Positions 28,135 to 38,401 of a DNA stretch of 64,000 nucleotides are shown here, piece after piece (positions within the stretch are counted from its first letter, which is position 1; each line of letters starts with the position of its first letter). Source of the stretch: Pseudosulfitobacter sp. DSM 107133 (GTDB lineage: Bacteria; Pseudomonadota; Alphaproteobacteria; Rhodobacterales; Rhodobacteraceae); assembly GCF_022788695.1 (NCBI RefSeq), contig NZ_CP085154.1:3472001-3536000 (forward strand), read 5' to 3'. Both the position numbers and the translations under genes were made by a program. The notes beneath the pieces were generated by a model. That model worked only from the letters and a program-made list of their open reading frames with translations, had not been told where the DNA came from and did not search any database.

Positions 28135-29409
28135 TCAGCCGTTTTCGCGCAGGATATTTCCGGCCAGATAAAGCGATCCACAGATCAGCACCCGTGCCTC
28201 GGGGTCCGCGGTCAGGATTGCGTCCAGTGCCGCGGCCACATCGCTCGCCGTGCCGGCCTGCATACCGGCTTTGGTCGCGGCTTGGGCTGTTGTTTCGGCG
28301 GGCAGGGTGTTCGCCTCTCCGGGGATCGACACAGCCGTCAGGCTCTCCACATGGGCCGCCAGAGGGCGCAAATAGCCGCCAATGTCCTTGGTGTTCAACA
28401 TGCCGCAAATCAGATGCGTGGGACGCTTGGGCAGATTCCCCAGAACCTGTGCCAGCGCCTCGCCTGCTGCGGGGTTGTGCCCGCCGTCCAGCCACAGTTC
28501 AGCCGCGCCGGCGCGGTCGGCCAGCGGGCCGCTGCGCAAACGCTGCATCCGGGCGGGCCATTGCGCGTTGGTGACAGCGGCGGTGCAGGCTGCTTCGTCC
28601 ATGCCAAGCGCACGCAGCACCATCAGCGCGGCGCCGGCGTTTTGAACCTGATGCGCCCCGATCAGATTAGGCAGGGGCAAATCCAGCAAGCCTTTTTCGT
28701 CCTGAAAGGCCATGCGCCCGTGATCCGGCCCGATGTGCCAGTGCTGGCCATAGACCATCAGCGGCGCGCCAAGACGGGCGGCGACGCCTTCGATCACGTC
28801 CAGCGCATCGTCTTCCTGCGGGCCAACCACACAGGGCACGCCGCGCTTGATGATTCCGGCCTTTTCCCCCGCGATTTCGGCCAGAGTGTCGCCCAGAAAC
28901 TGCTGGTGGTCGATGCTGACCGGGGTAATCACCGTGACCGCCGGTTTTGCAATCACATTGGTGGCGTCCAGACGTCCGCCCAACCCCACCTCAAGCAGGG
29001 TGTAATCCGCAGGGGTGCGCGCAAAGGCCAGGATCGCCGCGACGGTGGTGATCTCGAAATAGGTGATCGTTTCGCCATTGTTGGCGGCATAGCATTCATC
29101 CAGAACCGCGCTCAGCGCGTCCTCGGTGATCAGATCGCCCGCCAGCCGGATACGTTCGTGAAAACGCGCCAGATGCGGCGAAGTGTAGGCGTGCACACGT
29201 TTGCCCGCGGCCTCAAGCCCCGCGCGGATCATCGCCTGGGTCGACCCCTTGCCATTGGTGCCTGCGATGTGGATCACCGGCGGCAGGTCGTTCTGTGGAT
29301 TGCCCAGCGCATCCAGCAGCCGCCAGACACGGTCCAGCGTCAGGTCGATAATCTTGGGATGCAGCGCCATCATCCGTTGCAGGATGACATCCGAACCTTG
29401 TGCGGTCAT
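28135..29409 (-). CDS. folC: Bifunctional folylpolyglutamate / dihydrofolate synthase
   Basis: ATP-dependent ligase adding L-glutamate to dihydropteroate and then to reduced folates. The P-loop is HIAGTNGKGSTQAM (residues about 47-60), followed by YTSPHLARFHERIRL, the folate-site block; LEVGLGGRLDATNVI binds metal and ATP; and WLDGGHNPAAGE marks the C-terminal domain. 424 aa, complete. It overlaps accD by four bases, an arrangement widespread in proteobacteria, so both should be made from one mRNA. Confidence 0.95.
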   Translation of the reverse strand: MTAQGSDVILQRMMALHPKIIDLTLDRVWRLLDALGNPQNDLPPVIHIAGTNGKGSTQAMIRAGLEAAGKRVHAYTSPHLARFHERIRLAGDLITEDALSAVLDECYAANNGETITYFEITTVAAILAFARTPADYTLLEVGLGGRLDATNVIAKPAVTVITPVSIDHQQFLGDTLAEIAGEKAGIIKRGVPCVVGPQEDDALDVIEGVAARLGAPLMVYGQHWHIGPDHGRMAFQDEKGLLDLPLPNLIGAHQVQNAGAALMVLRALGMDEAACTAAVTNAQWPARMQRLRSGPLADRAGAAELWLDGGHNPAAGEALAQVLGNLPKRPTHLICGMLNTKDIGGYLRPLAAHVESLTAVSIPGEANTLPAETTAQAATKAGMQAGTASDVAAALDAILTADPEARVLICGSLYLAGNILRENG

Positions 29410-30377
29410 TTCTTCGCGGGCGCCGGTTTTTCTGCGGCGTCGGCCTTGGGCGCGGCGGCAGGTTCGGGCGCTTTAACACTCGCCTCGGGCGTTGGCTCGG
29501 GCGGCGGCAGGTCGCCTTTAACGGCGGGAGGCAGGCCCAGCAACATGCGGGTGATGTTGATCAGCTCGTCACGCATTTCGGTGCGCGGTGTCACGCGGTC
29601 CAGCATACCATGATCCAGCAGGTATTCGGCGCGCTGGAACCCTTCGGGCAGTTTTTCGCGGATGGTCTGTTCGATCACGCGCGGTCCGGCAAAGCAGATC
29701 AGCGCATTGGGTTCGGCAATATGCACATCGCCCAGCATCGCATAGGACGCGGTGACGCCGCCCGTGGTCGGGTGGGTCAGCACGACGATATAGGGCAGGT
29801 TCGCCTCTTTCAGCATCTGCACGGCGACCGTGGTGCGCGGCATCTGCATCAGCGACAGGATACCTTCCTGCATCCGCGCGCCACCGGCGGCGGAAAACAG
29901 AATCAGCGGGCGCTTGAGCTTGACCGCTTCTTCGGCGGCGGCGATGATCGCGTTGCCCACATACATGCCCATGGACCCGGCCATAAAGGTAAAGTCCTGC
30001 GCACAGGCCACGATCGGCGTGCGTCCGATCTCTCCTGTGGCGACCAGCATCGCCTCGGCCTCGCCGGTTGCCTTTTGGGCTGCCTTCATCCGGTCGGGAT
30101 ATTTCTTCTGGTCCCGAAAGTGCAACGGGTCGGCATTGGGAGTCGGCACGCTGACTTGCGAAAAAATACCGCCGTCAAACAACGCCTTGAACCGCTCGCG
30201 CGGGGTGATGTTCATGTGGTGGCCGCAGTTGGTGCAGACGTTCAGATTGTCACTGACCTCGCGGTGGAACAGCATGGTGCCGCATTCATCGCATTTGGTC
30301 CACAGATTGTCCGGTGTCTCGCGACGCGAAAAAATCGAATTGATCCGTGGCCGGACGTAGTTGTTGATCCAGTTCAT
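29406..30377 (-). CDS. accD: Acetyl-CoA carboxylase carboxyltransferase subunit beta
   Basis: Beta subunit of the carboxyltransferase that makes malonyl-CoA for fatty-acid synthesis. The N-terminal zinc ribbon uses C29, C32, C48 and C51 (CDEC and CTNC). The carboxyltransferase domain has SAAGGARMQEGILSLMQM and FAGPRVIEQTIREKLPEGFQ. The C-terminal about 45 residues are an A/P/E/K-rich tail typical of Rhodobacterales AccD. The start MNWINNYVRP (30377) is the family start; the upstream frame to 30437 has no support. It is followed by folC. Confidence 0.96.
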   Translation of the reverse strand: MNWINNYVRPRINSIFSRRETPDNLWTKCDECGTMLFHREVSDNLNVCTNCGHHMNITPRERFKALFDGGIFSQVSVPTPNADPLHFRDQKKYPDRMKAAQKATGEAEAMLVATGEIGRTPIVACAQDFTFMAGSMGMYVGNAIIAAAEEAVKLKRPLILFSAAGGARMQEGILSLMQMPRTTVAVQMLKEANLPYIVVLTHPTTGGVTASYAMLGDVHIAEPNALICFAGPRVIEQTIREKLPEGFQRAEYLLDHGMLDRVTPRTEMRDELINITRMLLGLPPAVKGDLPPPEPTPEASVKAPEPAAAPKADAAEKPAPAKK

Positions 30378-30437
30378 GTGTACACTTTCTGCTGGCCTGT
30401 TGGTCCCCCAGATAATGCCCGCGCCCGACAATTGCAA

Positions 30438-31343
30438 TCAACGGCGCAAGGCAAGTCGCACAGCCAGCCAGCTGGTCAGCATGATCGCAAAATCAACGGG
30501 CAGCCATAGCGCGACAGCGGCTTCGTCTGCCAAGCCAAAAGGCATGACATAAAGCGCCAGGCCCGACAGGTCGTCAGGCATGGCCGTGAACAACATTGCC
30601 ATCACGTTGTTGATGAAATGCACGGCAATGGCAGGGCCCAGCGTGCCCGACCGCGCTGTCAGGTCCGCCATAAGCAAACCAAACATGCCCGCCCATGCGG
30701 CAACCCAAAGGGCATTCTCGCCGGATGTCTCGGGCGCGTAGTGGCCAAGAGCGAACAGCGCTGAAGGTATCGCCATCCAGACCAGAGGCGATGCAAACCG
30801 CGCGGCAAGCTGCTGCTGGATGTATCCGCGAAACAAAAGTTCCTCGGCGCTGACCTGCACCAGAACGGCCAGCAAAGACAGCGGCAGCAATGCGGCCCAC
30901 CGCCCAAAGGGCAGTTCTGGCACCAGCGGCGGCTCCATCCCCCACGGGGGCAGCACCCAAAGCGCCACTGACAGCATCACCATGGCCGTCAGGGCCAGCC
31001 GGAATTGTCCGGCGCATTCGCGCCATGGACCAAGCAACGACAGCATCGGGCGACGGTGCAGCACCACCAGAACCCGCCCCAGGACCAGCATCAACAAGCC
31101 AAAGCTGAACAGCAGTAAAAACATCGCCGATGGCGTGGCCCCGCTTTGCAGATCATCGTAAAACCGCGCTGTGCTTTCAGGTGGCACAAAGGACAGCAGC
31201 AAGGTGACGTAAAGCTGGCTGAGTGCAAAATATCCGGCCCCACCCAAAACCAGCCCCAGCACCAGCCGCCACAACTGCGGGTAAGCACGCGCAGGGGCAA
31301 TAAACGCCTTATGCGGTGCATAGGCTTCCGGCGATCGGATCAT
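30438..31343 (-). CDS. CPBP family intramembrane metalloprotease
   Basis: A 301-aa membrane protein with about eight helices in the CAAX protease/bacteriocin-processing (ABI) family. Motif 1 is EELLFRG (E167, E168, R172), motif 2 is FALGH (H201), and motif 3 is HFINN (H242), so the catalytic set is complete. The substrate is unknown. Its start overlaps the stop of the large ABC-like gene by four bases, so they form one unit and may work together at the inner membrane. accD follows after 60 bases. Confidence 0.88.
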   Translation of the reverse strand: MIRSPEAYAPHKAFIAPARAYPQLWRLVLGLVLGGAGYFALSQLYVTLLLSFVPPESTARFYDDLQSGATPSAMFLLLFSFGLLMLVLGRVLVVLHRRPMLSLLGPWRECAGQFRLALTAMVMLSVALWVLPPWGMEPPLVPELPFGRWAALLPLSLLAVLVQVSAEELLFRGYIQQQLAARFASPLVWMAIPSALFALGHYAPETSGENALWVAAWAGMFGLLMADLTARSGTLGPAIAVHFINNVMAMLFTAMPDDLSGLALYVMPFGLADEAAVALWLPVDFAIMLTSWLAVRLALRR

Positions 31344-34300
31344 GCGTCATCCTCAAGCGATGGCGCGACAGGACCAAGCGGCACAGGCACATCCAAGCGC
31401 GCATCGCGCAACAGATCGGCCGCGCCGGTCAGGTGCGACCCCACGGTGCGCAGCAATTGCAACAACACACCGGTGTCATTTTCATAGACCGCACGAAACT
31501 CCTCTGCCCCCAGCCGCAGAAAATTACAGTCCGTTGTCGCGGTCAGGTCTGACTGACGCGGTTCGTTCAGGATGATCGACAAATCGCCGATCACGCGCCC
31601 GGGATGAACTGTGGTGATCGGGTGGCTCTGGCCATCCGCGTCACGGTAGCTGAGCAATGCCTGACCCGAGACACACAGATAGGCCGCATCGGCAGCCTCA
31701 TCCATAGAGAACACACGCTGGCCGACCTTGGCAGGATACCATTGTGCAGCAAAGGCCAGCAGTCGCTGGTTGCGCGAATCCAGCTGGCCAAACATTTCGG
31801 TGCGCGCGATCACTTGCAGCTTGTGTCGCAGGTCATCGGCGCCGGCGCCGCTTTCGTCGTCAGCGTCATGGGCCAATATGCCGTCAATCCGCCCGTTACG
31901 GATTTCGACGAAAAGATCGTAGGCATCTGGATTTTCGAAAGATTCCTCCATGAAAATCAGCGTTGATGCGGGTAGCAGGTCACGCAGACCCGAGCGTGCC
32001 GCGCTGCGTTGGACGCTGTTGTGACTTGCCAGCGCGCGGTCCAGCACAAGAATATCGGGGCGCTTGATCGCCGCGCGGCTGAAGGCGACCCTTTCCTGAA
32101 GAACCGTCGGGATTTTGATGCCGCCGAGACCCGTGGGAATGTCAAAGATCGTCTCGGCCACGAGACCCTGCAACCCGTTTTCTTCCAACACCTCGGACAC
32201 CAGAATTTCAATGTCCTTGAACCGTGCGCCTGCAAAAGCCGACACCCGCCCATACAAGGCGTTTTCCAATATTGTCAGCCGCGGAAAATAGTTCTCGGGC
32301 GCGATGGGTACGAACATATCCGACATCAATGCGCGCAGTGACGGGCCGTTTTCACGGCGAATCTTCAGGATTTCGTCTTTGAAACTTTCGGGGAATGCCG
32401 CACCGAACTGCTCGGCAGTCAAAGCAAAGGGCACCGTCAGCAGCAGGGCAAATTCGTCCTCACTCAGCGCGACATCTCCGTGTTCGCGCCGGCGTTCGGC
32501 GATGTCGGCCAGACGCTCGTACATCTCTTCTTCGATCCCCAGAGCGGTGAACAGCGGGTGGTTTGTGCCGTCCCGGCCAAAGGTTTGCAGCAGCGTTTCT
32601 ATCAGGGTCTGCGAAATCGCGATGCCCTGTTCGGCCAGACCCTGTTCAATGACCAGATGCAGGAATCTGCCTTCCTCGACCAATGCCTGCTGGCTGATGC
32701 TGACGCGCGGGGCAGCGAACAAAAGGTTGCCCCCCAGTGGCATCGACGGGTTGAAACGGTCGGGAGAAAAGCGGTTTACCGCCTCGTCCAGACCCGAGGC
32801 CGTCAGGCGACGTTCAACCTCGGGCCGCAGGGCAACAATCGCTTCGGCCAGCGCGGGGTGCTGTGCGACATCAATGTTCGACCCCATCATGCGCCGCACC
32901 ACTTGATCCTCGATCCCGATGGCTTTGATCAGCTTGAACCACCAAGCGCGGATTTCGTCGGGGTCTGTCAGCCCTGCCAACTCCGGGTCGACCCAATCGG
33001 CCACCAGACTGTCGGTGCTGTTGCCCGCGCGCGCGGCTTCGATACCTGCCACGTCCTTTTGACCGGGGTCCCACAACACGGTGCGCGGGCTGGTCATCAA
33101 CGGCATCAAAAGGTTGCTACCAAGGGTGCCGTCGAACAGATAGGGCCGCGAATGGGCATAGCCGATGCGCGCGGCGATCACGGCCTGATGCAATTCGGCC
33201 ATATCGTGCCCCGACATGGTCACATGTCCCCGTGTGGGCATCATTTCACGGGTCAGCAATTCGGCCAGCGCGGTGCGCTCGTTCTGATTGGTGACCTGGA
33301 TGGCAACGCGCGCGGCCGCCGGAATGGTCAGGTTGATGTTCTCCAGAATTGCGTTGCCATCGCTATCGCGCACCGTCACGTTGTCCAGCACGATGCTGCC
33401 ATCCAGATGTGGAATGACCTTGGGCGCACCTTCGAACTTGTCGGCGGCAACCATGCCCTTGGGCGCGAACCGCTCCATCACCACATCCCAGCGCACCGAC
33501 ATGTCCTGTACCTGATTGTAATAGGTCAGCAGTTCCTTCCACGGGCTCGACAGGTCCTTGTAGGCCGCAAGCGCGGCCACCAGCGCACCCACCGAAATTT
33601 GCCCGTTAATCGCCAGATAACCGCCGACCGAGTAGAAAAAGAACGGCGTCAGCTGCGTGATGAAGTTGTTCAGGAACTTCATGAAGAATTTCTTCTGGTA
33701 GATACGATAGCGGATATCGAACAAGCGCCCCAACCGGTCGGTGAACTGCGCCAGCCGGTAACGCCAGCCGCCATTGGTGCGCAGATCGGTGACGCCTGCG
33801 GCGCTTTCTCCGATCTCGGATGACAGGGCCCGCACCTCGACAATCCGCGCTTTGTTCAGGACGTTGATCTGGCGTTGCAGCATCGGGATCAGCCACGCCT
33901 GCAACGGGATCAGCGCGATACCGGCCAGCCCGAACCAGATGCTTTGTGCAAACAGGAACACCACGATGATCAGCATCTGGCCCGCCTGAAACACCGGCTG
34001 CGCAAGAGCGTCGCCCATCAGCCCGCCCATCGGCTCGGCCTCGGATGTGACCATGCTGACCAGTTCGCCCTGTGAGGTGGTGCGGAAATAGCTGCGCGGG
34101 AACCGCATCATGCGTGCAATCAACGTATACCGCAGCCGGCGCAGCATCCGCTCTGACACAATGCCCTTCATCGTGTTCAGGCGCATCTTCAGCAAGCCAT
34201 GTACCAACACCGCCACCAGATAGATGCCGCACAGGACCAGCAGGAACACAACCTGCGGCATGTCCACACCAAGATAGGTGATGACGTCGGAATCGGCACC

Positions 34301-34438
34301 GATGGCATCGTTGATGATCCGCTTGGGCAGCTCCAGCGTGGCGTACAGGAACGGAAAGGTGACCAGCGTAACCAGAAGCAGCAGCACCTGTTCGCGTTTC
34401 GAGTATTTCCAGATAAAACTGAACAGAGTGCGTTCCAT
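31340..34438 (-). CDS. ABC-exporter-like protein with degenerate ATPase and cNMP-binding domain
   Basis: A 1032-aa protein. Residues 1-320 are a six-helix type I ABC exporter membrane domain. Residues about 345-860 follow the order of a nucleotide-binding domain but with an insertion of roughly 280 residues (about 440-720), and residues 880-1010 are a cyclic-nucleotide-binding domain ([37 protein letters not shown]). The ATPase motifs are lost: Walker A reads [10 protein letters not shown] (381-390), the Q-loop [11 protein letters not shown], the signature [12 protein letters not shown] (778-789), Walker B ILVLDR (796-801, no catalytic Glu), and the switch region IFMEES lacks His. It is therefore unlikely to hydrolyse ATP conventionally. 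The start MERTLF is chosen because it opens the membrane domain. A cNMP-responsive scaffold or receptor is a possible role. Confidence 0.8.
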   Translation of the reverse strand: MERTLFSFIWKYSKREQVLLLLVTLVTFPFLYATLELPKRIINDAIGADSDVITYLGVDMPQVVFLLVLCGIYLVAVLVHGLLKMRLNTMKGIVSERMLRRLRYTLIARMMRFPRSYFRTTSQGELVSMVTSEAEPMGGLMGDALAQPVFQAGQMLIIVVFLFAQSIWFGLAGIALIPLQAWLIPMLQRQINVLNKARIVEVRALSSEIGESAAGVTDLRTNGGWRYRLAQFTDRLGRLFDIRYRIYQKKFFMKFLNNFITQLTPFFFYSVGGYLAINGQISVGALVAALAAYKDLSSPWKELLTYYNQVQDMSVRWDVVMERFAPKGMVAADKFEGAPKVIPHLDGSIVLDNVTVRDSDGNAILENINLTIPAAARVAIQVTNQNERTALAELLTREMMPTRGHVTMSGHDMAELHQAVIAARIGYAHSRPYLFDGTLGSNLLMPLMTSPRTVLWDPGQKDVAGIEAARAGNSTDSLVADWVDPELAGLTDPDEIRAWWFKLIKAIGIEDQVVRRMMGSNIDVAQHPALAEAIVALRPEVERRLTASGLDEAVNRFSPDRFNPSMPLGGNLLFAAPRVSISQQALVEEGRFLHLVIEQGLAEQGIAISQTLIETLLQTFGRDGTNHPLFTALGIEEEMYERLADIAERRREHGDVALSEDEFALLLTVPFALTAEQFGAAFPESFKDEILKIRRENGPSLRALMSDMFVPIAPENYFPRLTILENALYGRVSAFAGARFKDIEILVSEVLEENGLQGLVAETIFDIPTGLGGIKIPTVLQERVAFSRAAIKRPDILVLDRALASHNSVQRSAARSGLRDLLPASTLIFMEESFENPDAYDLFVEIRNGRIDGILAHDADDESGAGADDLRHKLQVIARTEMFGQLDSRNQRLLAFAAQWYPAKVGQRVFSMDEAADAAYLCVSGQALLSYRDADGQSHPITTVHPGRVIGDLSIILNEPRQSDLTATTDCNFLRLGAEEFRAVYENDTGVLLQLLRTVGSHLTGAADLLRDARLDVPVPLGPVAPSLEDDA

Positions 34439-34652
34439 GGACCCGCCTAATAATGCCGCGCGGGCGTGTGGGACTTTCAGTATGGCAAAGTATGTCCCGC
34501 ACCAGGCGAAATCAAGCAGCGCCATTGTGCGCCGGCGGCCCCGGTCCTGTGCATTCTCATGGCAAACACGCCTTTCACTTATCAGCCTTGCGTCTTGTGC
34601 CCCAATCCGCTGCCCGTTATTGCAAGAACAACTCATTCACCGGGAGGCCAAA

Positions 34653-36416
34653 ATGCTCAAGGGCAAGTTCGACAAATCCAAATTGCCAAGCCGTCATGTG
34701 ACCGAGGGGCCCGAGCGGGCGCCGCACCGGTCGTATTACTATGCCATGGGCATGACAGAGGACGAGATTCACCAGCCATTGGTCGGCGTCGCGACCTGCT
34801 GGAACGAAGCCGCCCCGTGCAACATTTCGCTGAACCGTCAGGCCCAAGCGGTCAAGATGGGCGTGAAATCCGCCTATGGCACCCCGCGTGAATTCACCAC
34901 GATCACCGTCACCGACGGCATCGCGATGGGCCACGAAGGCATGCGGTCGTCGCTGGCCTCGCGCGAGGCGATTGCCGACACGGTCGAGCTGACCATGCGC
35001 GGTCACTGCTATGACGCGCTTGTGGGCCTTGCCGGTTGCGACAAATCGCTGCCGGGCATGATGATGGCGATGATCCGTCTGAACGTGCCGTCGGTGTTCC
35101 TGTATGGCGGGTCGATCCTGCCGGGGCGCGTTGCGTCGGGCGCATCTGTGCCTGCCGAATACCTGGACCGCGACCTGACCGTGCAAGACATGTTCGAAGC
35201 GGTCGGCCACCAGCAAAACGGCACCATGACCGAGGCCGAGCTGGCCATTCTCGAACGTGTCGCCTGCCCCTCTGCCGGCGCCTGTGGTGGCCAGTTCACC
35301 GCCAACACCATGGCTTGCGTGTCCGAGGCCATCGGTCTGGCACTTCCCAACTCGTCAGGCATGCCTGCCCCGTACGAGTCGCGCGATGAATACGCCAAGG
35401 CGTCAGGCGCTGCGGTGATGAACCTGATCGAGAAAAACATCCGCGCCCGTGACATCGTCACCCGTCAGTCGCTGGAAAACGCCGCGCGTGTCGTGGCCTG
35501 CACCGGCGGTTCGACCAACGCGGGCCTGCACCTGCCTGCCATGGCGCACGAGGCGGGCATCGACTTTTTCCTGGATGACGTCTGTGACATCTTCCGCGAG
35601 ACACCCTATTTCGTCGACCTGAAGCCTGGCGGTCAGTATGTGGCCAAGGATCTGTACGAAGCGGGCGGCATCTTTGTCGTGATGAAGGAACTGCGCAAGG
35701 CAGGCCTGATCCACGAGGATTGCATGACCGCCACGGGCTATTCCATCGGCGAGGAACTGGACAAGGTCACGCTGGAAGCGGACGGCAAGGTGATCTACCC
35801 GATCTCGACTCCGCTGACCAAAACCGGCGGCGTTGTCGGCCTCAAGGGCAACATCGCCCCCGAAGGCGCCATCGTGAAGGTCGCGGGCATGGAAGCCCAG
35901 CACCAGATCTTTACCGGCCCTGCGCGCGTGTTCGAATGTGAACAGGATGCCTTTGAAGCGGTGCAGAACCGCACCTACGAAGAGGGCGACGTGTTTGTCA
36001 TCCGCAACGAGGGCCCCTCGGGCGGTCCGGGGATGCGCGAAATGCTGGCGACCACGGCTGCGCTGTCCGGTCAGGGCATGGGCAAGAAGGTGGCCTTGAT
36101 CACCGATGGCCGCTTTTCAGGTGCAACGCGCGGGTTCTGCGTGGGTCACGTCGGGCCAGAGGCCGCGCATGGCGGGCCGATTGCATTCCTGAAAGATGGC
36201 GATGTGATTACCATCAACGCCATCGAAGGAAGCATCAACGTCGCGCTGAGCGATGGCGAACTGGCCGAGCGCAAAGCCGAATGGAAAGGTCCACGCGATA
36301 CGATCTATGGTGCAGGCGCACTGTGGAAATACGCGCAGTTGGTCGGGTCGACGTACAAAGGGGCGGTTACCCACCCCGGCGCCAAGCTCGAGCGGCATGA
36401 ATACTGGGACCTGTAA
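34653..36416 (+). CDS. ilvD: Dihydroxy-acid dehydratase
   Basis: Fe-S dehydratase in branched-chain amino acid synthesis, converting 2,3-dihydroxy-isovalerate and its isoleucine counterpart to 2-keto acids. Cluster cysteines are visible at C56 (EAAPCN), C129 (AGCDKS) and C211 ([17 protein letters not shown]). The C-terminal [23 protein letters not shown] is the family signature and ends the active site. 587 aa, complete. CGGGAGG precedes the ATG. A lipoprotein gene starts inside its last codons. Confidence 0.96.
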   Translation: MLKGKFDKSKLPSRHVTEGPERAPHRSYYYAMGMTEDEIHQPLVGVATCWNEAAPCNISLNRQAQAVKMGVKSAYGTPREFTTITVTDGIAMGHEGMRSSLASREAIADTVELTMRGHCYDALVGLAGCDKSLPGMMMAMIRLNVPSVFLYGGSILPGRVASGASVPAEYLDRDLTVQDMFEAVGHQQNGTMTEAELAILERVACPSAGACGGQFTANTMACVSEAIGLALPNSSGMPAPYESRDEYAKASGAAVMNLIEKNIRARDIVTRQSLENAARVVACTGGSTNAGLHLPAMAHEAGIDFFLDDVCDIFRETPYFVDLKPGGQYVAKDLYEAGGIFVVMKELRKAGLIHEDCMTATGYSIGEELDKVTLEADGKVIYPISTPLTKTGGVVGLKGNIAPEGAIVKVAGMEAQHQIFTGPARVFECEQDAFEAVQNRTYEEGDVFVIRNEGPSGGPGMREMLATTAALSGQGMGKKVALITDGRFSGATRGFCVGHVGPEAAHGGPIAFLKDGDVITINAIEGSINVALSDGELAERKAEWKGPRDTIYGAGALWKYAQLVGSTYKGAVTHPGAKLERHEYWDL

Positions 36417-36993
36417 AGGGGTCCTCCTTGCGGGGTTCATGGCCCTCGCAGGATGTGACGTGGGCGGCGGCGCGACCAAAGCGCCGCTGCGCGAAGCCCC
36501 GATGGCCAGAGGCGCGCTGACCCTTGTGGCCCCCGAAGGCTTTTGCATCGACAGGCGCAGCCTGAAATCCAGCTTTGCAGTGCTGGCACGTTGCGACACT
36601 TTGGGCGACCCTGATGGCGCTTATGGTGCGCCGTTGGGCCTGATAACAGTCAGCCTGACGACAGCCCAGGCAGGTGTCGCGCCCATTTCTGCGGCGAGCC
36701 TGGAATCGGCACTTTCAGATGGCAAGGTACTGGACAAGCTCGAAACCAAGGACGCCGTTTTGTTGCGGGTTCAAGGCCAGGCGCCCAGCCGCAAAGGACT
36801 GTCGGCAGTACATTGGCGCGGGGCCGGGCAAATCGGATCACATCTGGTCGGGCTGGCAATCTACGGTGCCGAAGACAGCGGCGCCACCGGCAGAGAAGGT
36901 GGCCGCGTGCTGAACCGCCTGATGCAGCGCACCCGGACACGAGCGGCCAGGCAGGTCACTGCGGCGGTACAGGGGGCAACAGAGACTGAATAA
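36397..36993 (+). CDS. Putative lipoprotein
   Basis: A 198-aa protein with a lipobox: [25 protein letters not shown], where LAGC gives the lipidated cysteine (C20). The remainder is a periplasmic domain of about 175 residues with two more cysteines (FCIDRR, ARCDTL) that could form one disulfide. Function not recognised. The start overlaps the ilvD 3' end by 20 bases; a second ATG at 36439 would leave only six residues before the lipobox cysteine and lacks a signal peptide. It is probably transcribed with ilvD, though the two have no obvious functional link. Confidence 0.7.
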   Translation: MNTGTCKGVLLAGFMALAGCDVGGGATKAPLREAPMARGALTLVAPEGFCIDRRSLKSSFAVLARCDTLGDPDGAYGAPLGLITVSLTTAQAGVAPISAASLESALSDGKVLDKLETKDAVLLRVQGQAPSRKGLSAVHWRGAGQIGSHLVGLAIYGAEDSGATGREGGRVLNRLMQRTRTRAARQVTAAVQGATETE

Positions 36994-37098
36994 TACAACA
37001 GGCTCTGAAAATCGCCCCACATGTACGATTGGCGGTTTATTTGACTGAAAGCTTTTCGTTAGATACCCAAAAGAGCAGACCCAGAGGCGAAACGGCCC

Positions 37099-37872
37099 GT
37101 GCCAAGTAACAAGATCAGTTTGTTCGAGCGTTTGTCGCACAGGCGCACCATGCGTCGCTGGGCGCGTGCCGCGCGCAATGCGCACAGCGTCAACCTGCAT
37201 ACCCTGCGCCAGCTGCGCAACAGCGCGCGGTTGATGCGTGCGCATATCGACAGGTTGATCTTCATAGCCGATGAACGTCTGGCCTTGCCGGTGATCGGCT
37301 CGACCAGCTTTGCAAAACCACACAATTCCGATTGGGCCTGGCGCCCTGAACTGTGGCGCGGTCCGTTGCACACGCCGGGGCTTTCGTCGGTTCAGACCAA
37401 ATCCATGCTGGGCAGTGAAATCACCCTGTTTCACGACTGCAAACTCAGCGAGCTGACCCTGCGCCAGCTGCGCAACACCCGCGAGGAAGATATCGCGCCC
37501 TATGGTTTGCGCATGGATGTTTTCAGCTTTGACGGATCGTTCCTGTCGCTGGTTGTGGACCTGCCCGACGCGGCCGCAAACGGGCTGCGGCGCACGCACC
37601 TGTTGCGTATGTCCTGTATTGTCGAGATGGAAAATCCGCTGGAGATCTTTGCGCGACTGAACATCAAACACGGGCCGAACACCGAACAGATCGTGCGCGA
37701 ACTGCCGCTGCGCGAAGAAGAGATCGTGGTTGAATTTGATCTGGCCTATTCCAACCTGAATGAAAAGCGGGTCGAAAAGGTGTGGATCGACCTGATCTTT
37801 GAAGGCCCCCAGATGAACCAGGTGGTCGTGCGGGACCTGAACTTTTCGCGCCGCCCGCGCGCCGCCCTGTAG
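37099..37872 (+). CDS. DUF6478 family protein
   Basis: A 257-aa soluble protein with a very basic N-terminus (RRTMRRWARAARNAHSVN) and a C-terminal beta-rich domain (SDWAWRPELWRGP, GSEITLFHDCKLSELTL, DVFSFDGSFLSLVVDLP). I recall this family from Rhodobacteraceae genomes as DUF6478; no function is known. The start is a GTG. The next gene, 15 bases on, is also a small conserved protein, and both are probably co-transcribed. Confidence 0.6.
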   Translation: MPSNKISLFERLSHRRTMRRWARAARNAHSVNLHTLRQLRNSARLMRAHIDRLIFIADERLALPVIGSTSFAKPHNSDWAWRPELWRGPLHTPGLSSVQTKSMLGSEITLFHDCKLSELTLRQLRNTREEDIAPYGLRMDVFSFDGSFLSLVVDLPDAAANGLRRTHLLRMSCIVEMENPLEIFARLNIKHGPNTEQIVRELPLREEEIVVEFDLAYSNLNEKRVEKVWIDLIFEGPQMNQVVVRDLNFSRRPRAAL

Positions 37873-37887
37873 CAAAAGGCCAATTTC

Positions 37888-38259
37888 ATGAGCAATCTGA
37901 CCGTCACAGGCACCAAGATATCCAACGGCATCTGGCGTGGTGTCGTCAGCTCGCAAAATGCAGAGGTGCCACAGCTGGCCGTGCACCTTCTGGACAAACC
38001 CGTGGCGGATGTGCAGCTGACCGAAGACCCGGAAAAAGGCCACTGGCTGTTGCAGGTGCCGATCCCTTCCGAGGCTATTTCCGAAGGTGTCCAGACCTTT
38101 GTGATTAGCGACACATATGACGGCAGCACGCTGGCGTATTTTCATCTTATGGCAGGCGAAGTGCTGGGCGATGACATGCGCGCCGAAATGAGCCTGCTGC
38201 GCGCAGAGCTGGATATGCTCAAACGTGCGTTTCGCCGCCATTGCGTCGAAACATCCTAG
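37888..38259 (+). CDS. Hypothetical protein
   Basis: A 123-aa protein with no signal peptide and no membrane helix. The N-terminal 85 residues look beta-rich (TVTGTKISNGIWRGVVSS, TEDPEKGHWLLQVPIP, TFVISDTYDGSTLAYFHL), and the last 35 residues form a coiled-coil-like helix (MRAEMSLLRAELDMLKRAF) that may mediate oligomerisation. It follows the DUF6478 gene by 15 bases, so the two probably act together. Function unknown. Confidence 0.65.
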   Translation: MSNLTVTGTKISNGIWRGVVSSQNAEVPQLAVHLLDKPVADVQLTEDPEKGHWLLQVPIPSEAISEGVQTFVISDTYDGSTLAYFHLMAGEVLGDDMRAEMSLLRAELDMLKRAFRRHCVETS

Positions 38260-38328
38260 GTCACATACCCTAGACTCAGGCCGAAATCCAAAGGTGACGG
38301 AAAGAAGGGGATTTAACGAAAATTCCTG

Positions 38329-38349
38329 TGTCATCCGCGACGGATGACA
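38329..38349. terminator. Perfect hairpin downstream of the 37888 gene
   Basis: TGTCATCCG-CGA-CGGATGACA: nine paired bases with a 3-base loop, 70 bases past the stop of the hypothetical gene. There is no T-tract directly after it on the plus strand, so it could be a weak terminator or a protein-binding palindrome. Confidence 0.4.
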
Positions 38350-38363
38350 GCACCGGTCGAAAA

Positions 38364-38392
38364 GGAAAAAGGGCGACGCATCAGCGCCGCCC
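38364..38392 (-). terminator. Terminator of the gpmI-envC-ctpA operon
   Basis: On the minus strand GGGCGGCG-CTGATG-CGTCGCCC (one G-U pair) is followed by TTTTTCC, 10 bases after the ctpA stop. Confidence 0.85.
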
Positions 38393-38401
38393 CTGAAATT
38401 T

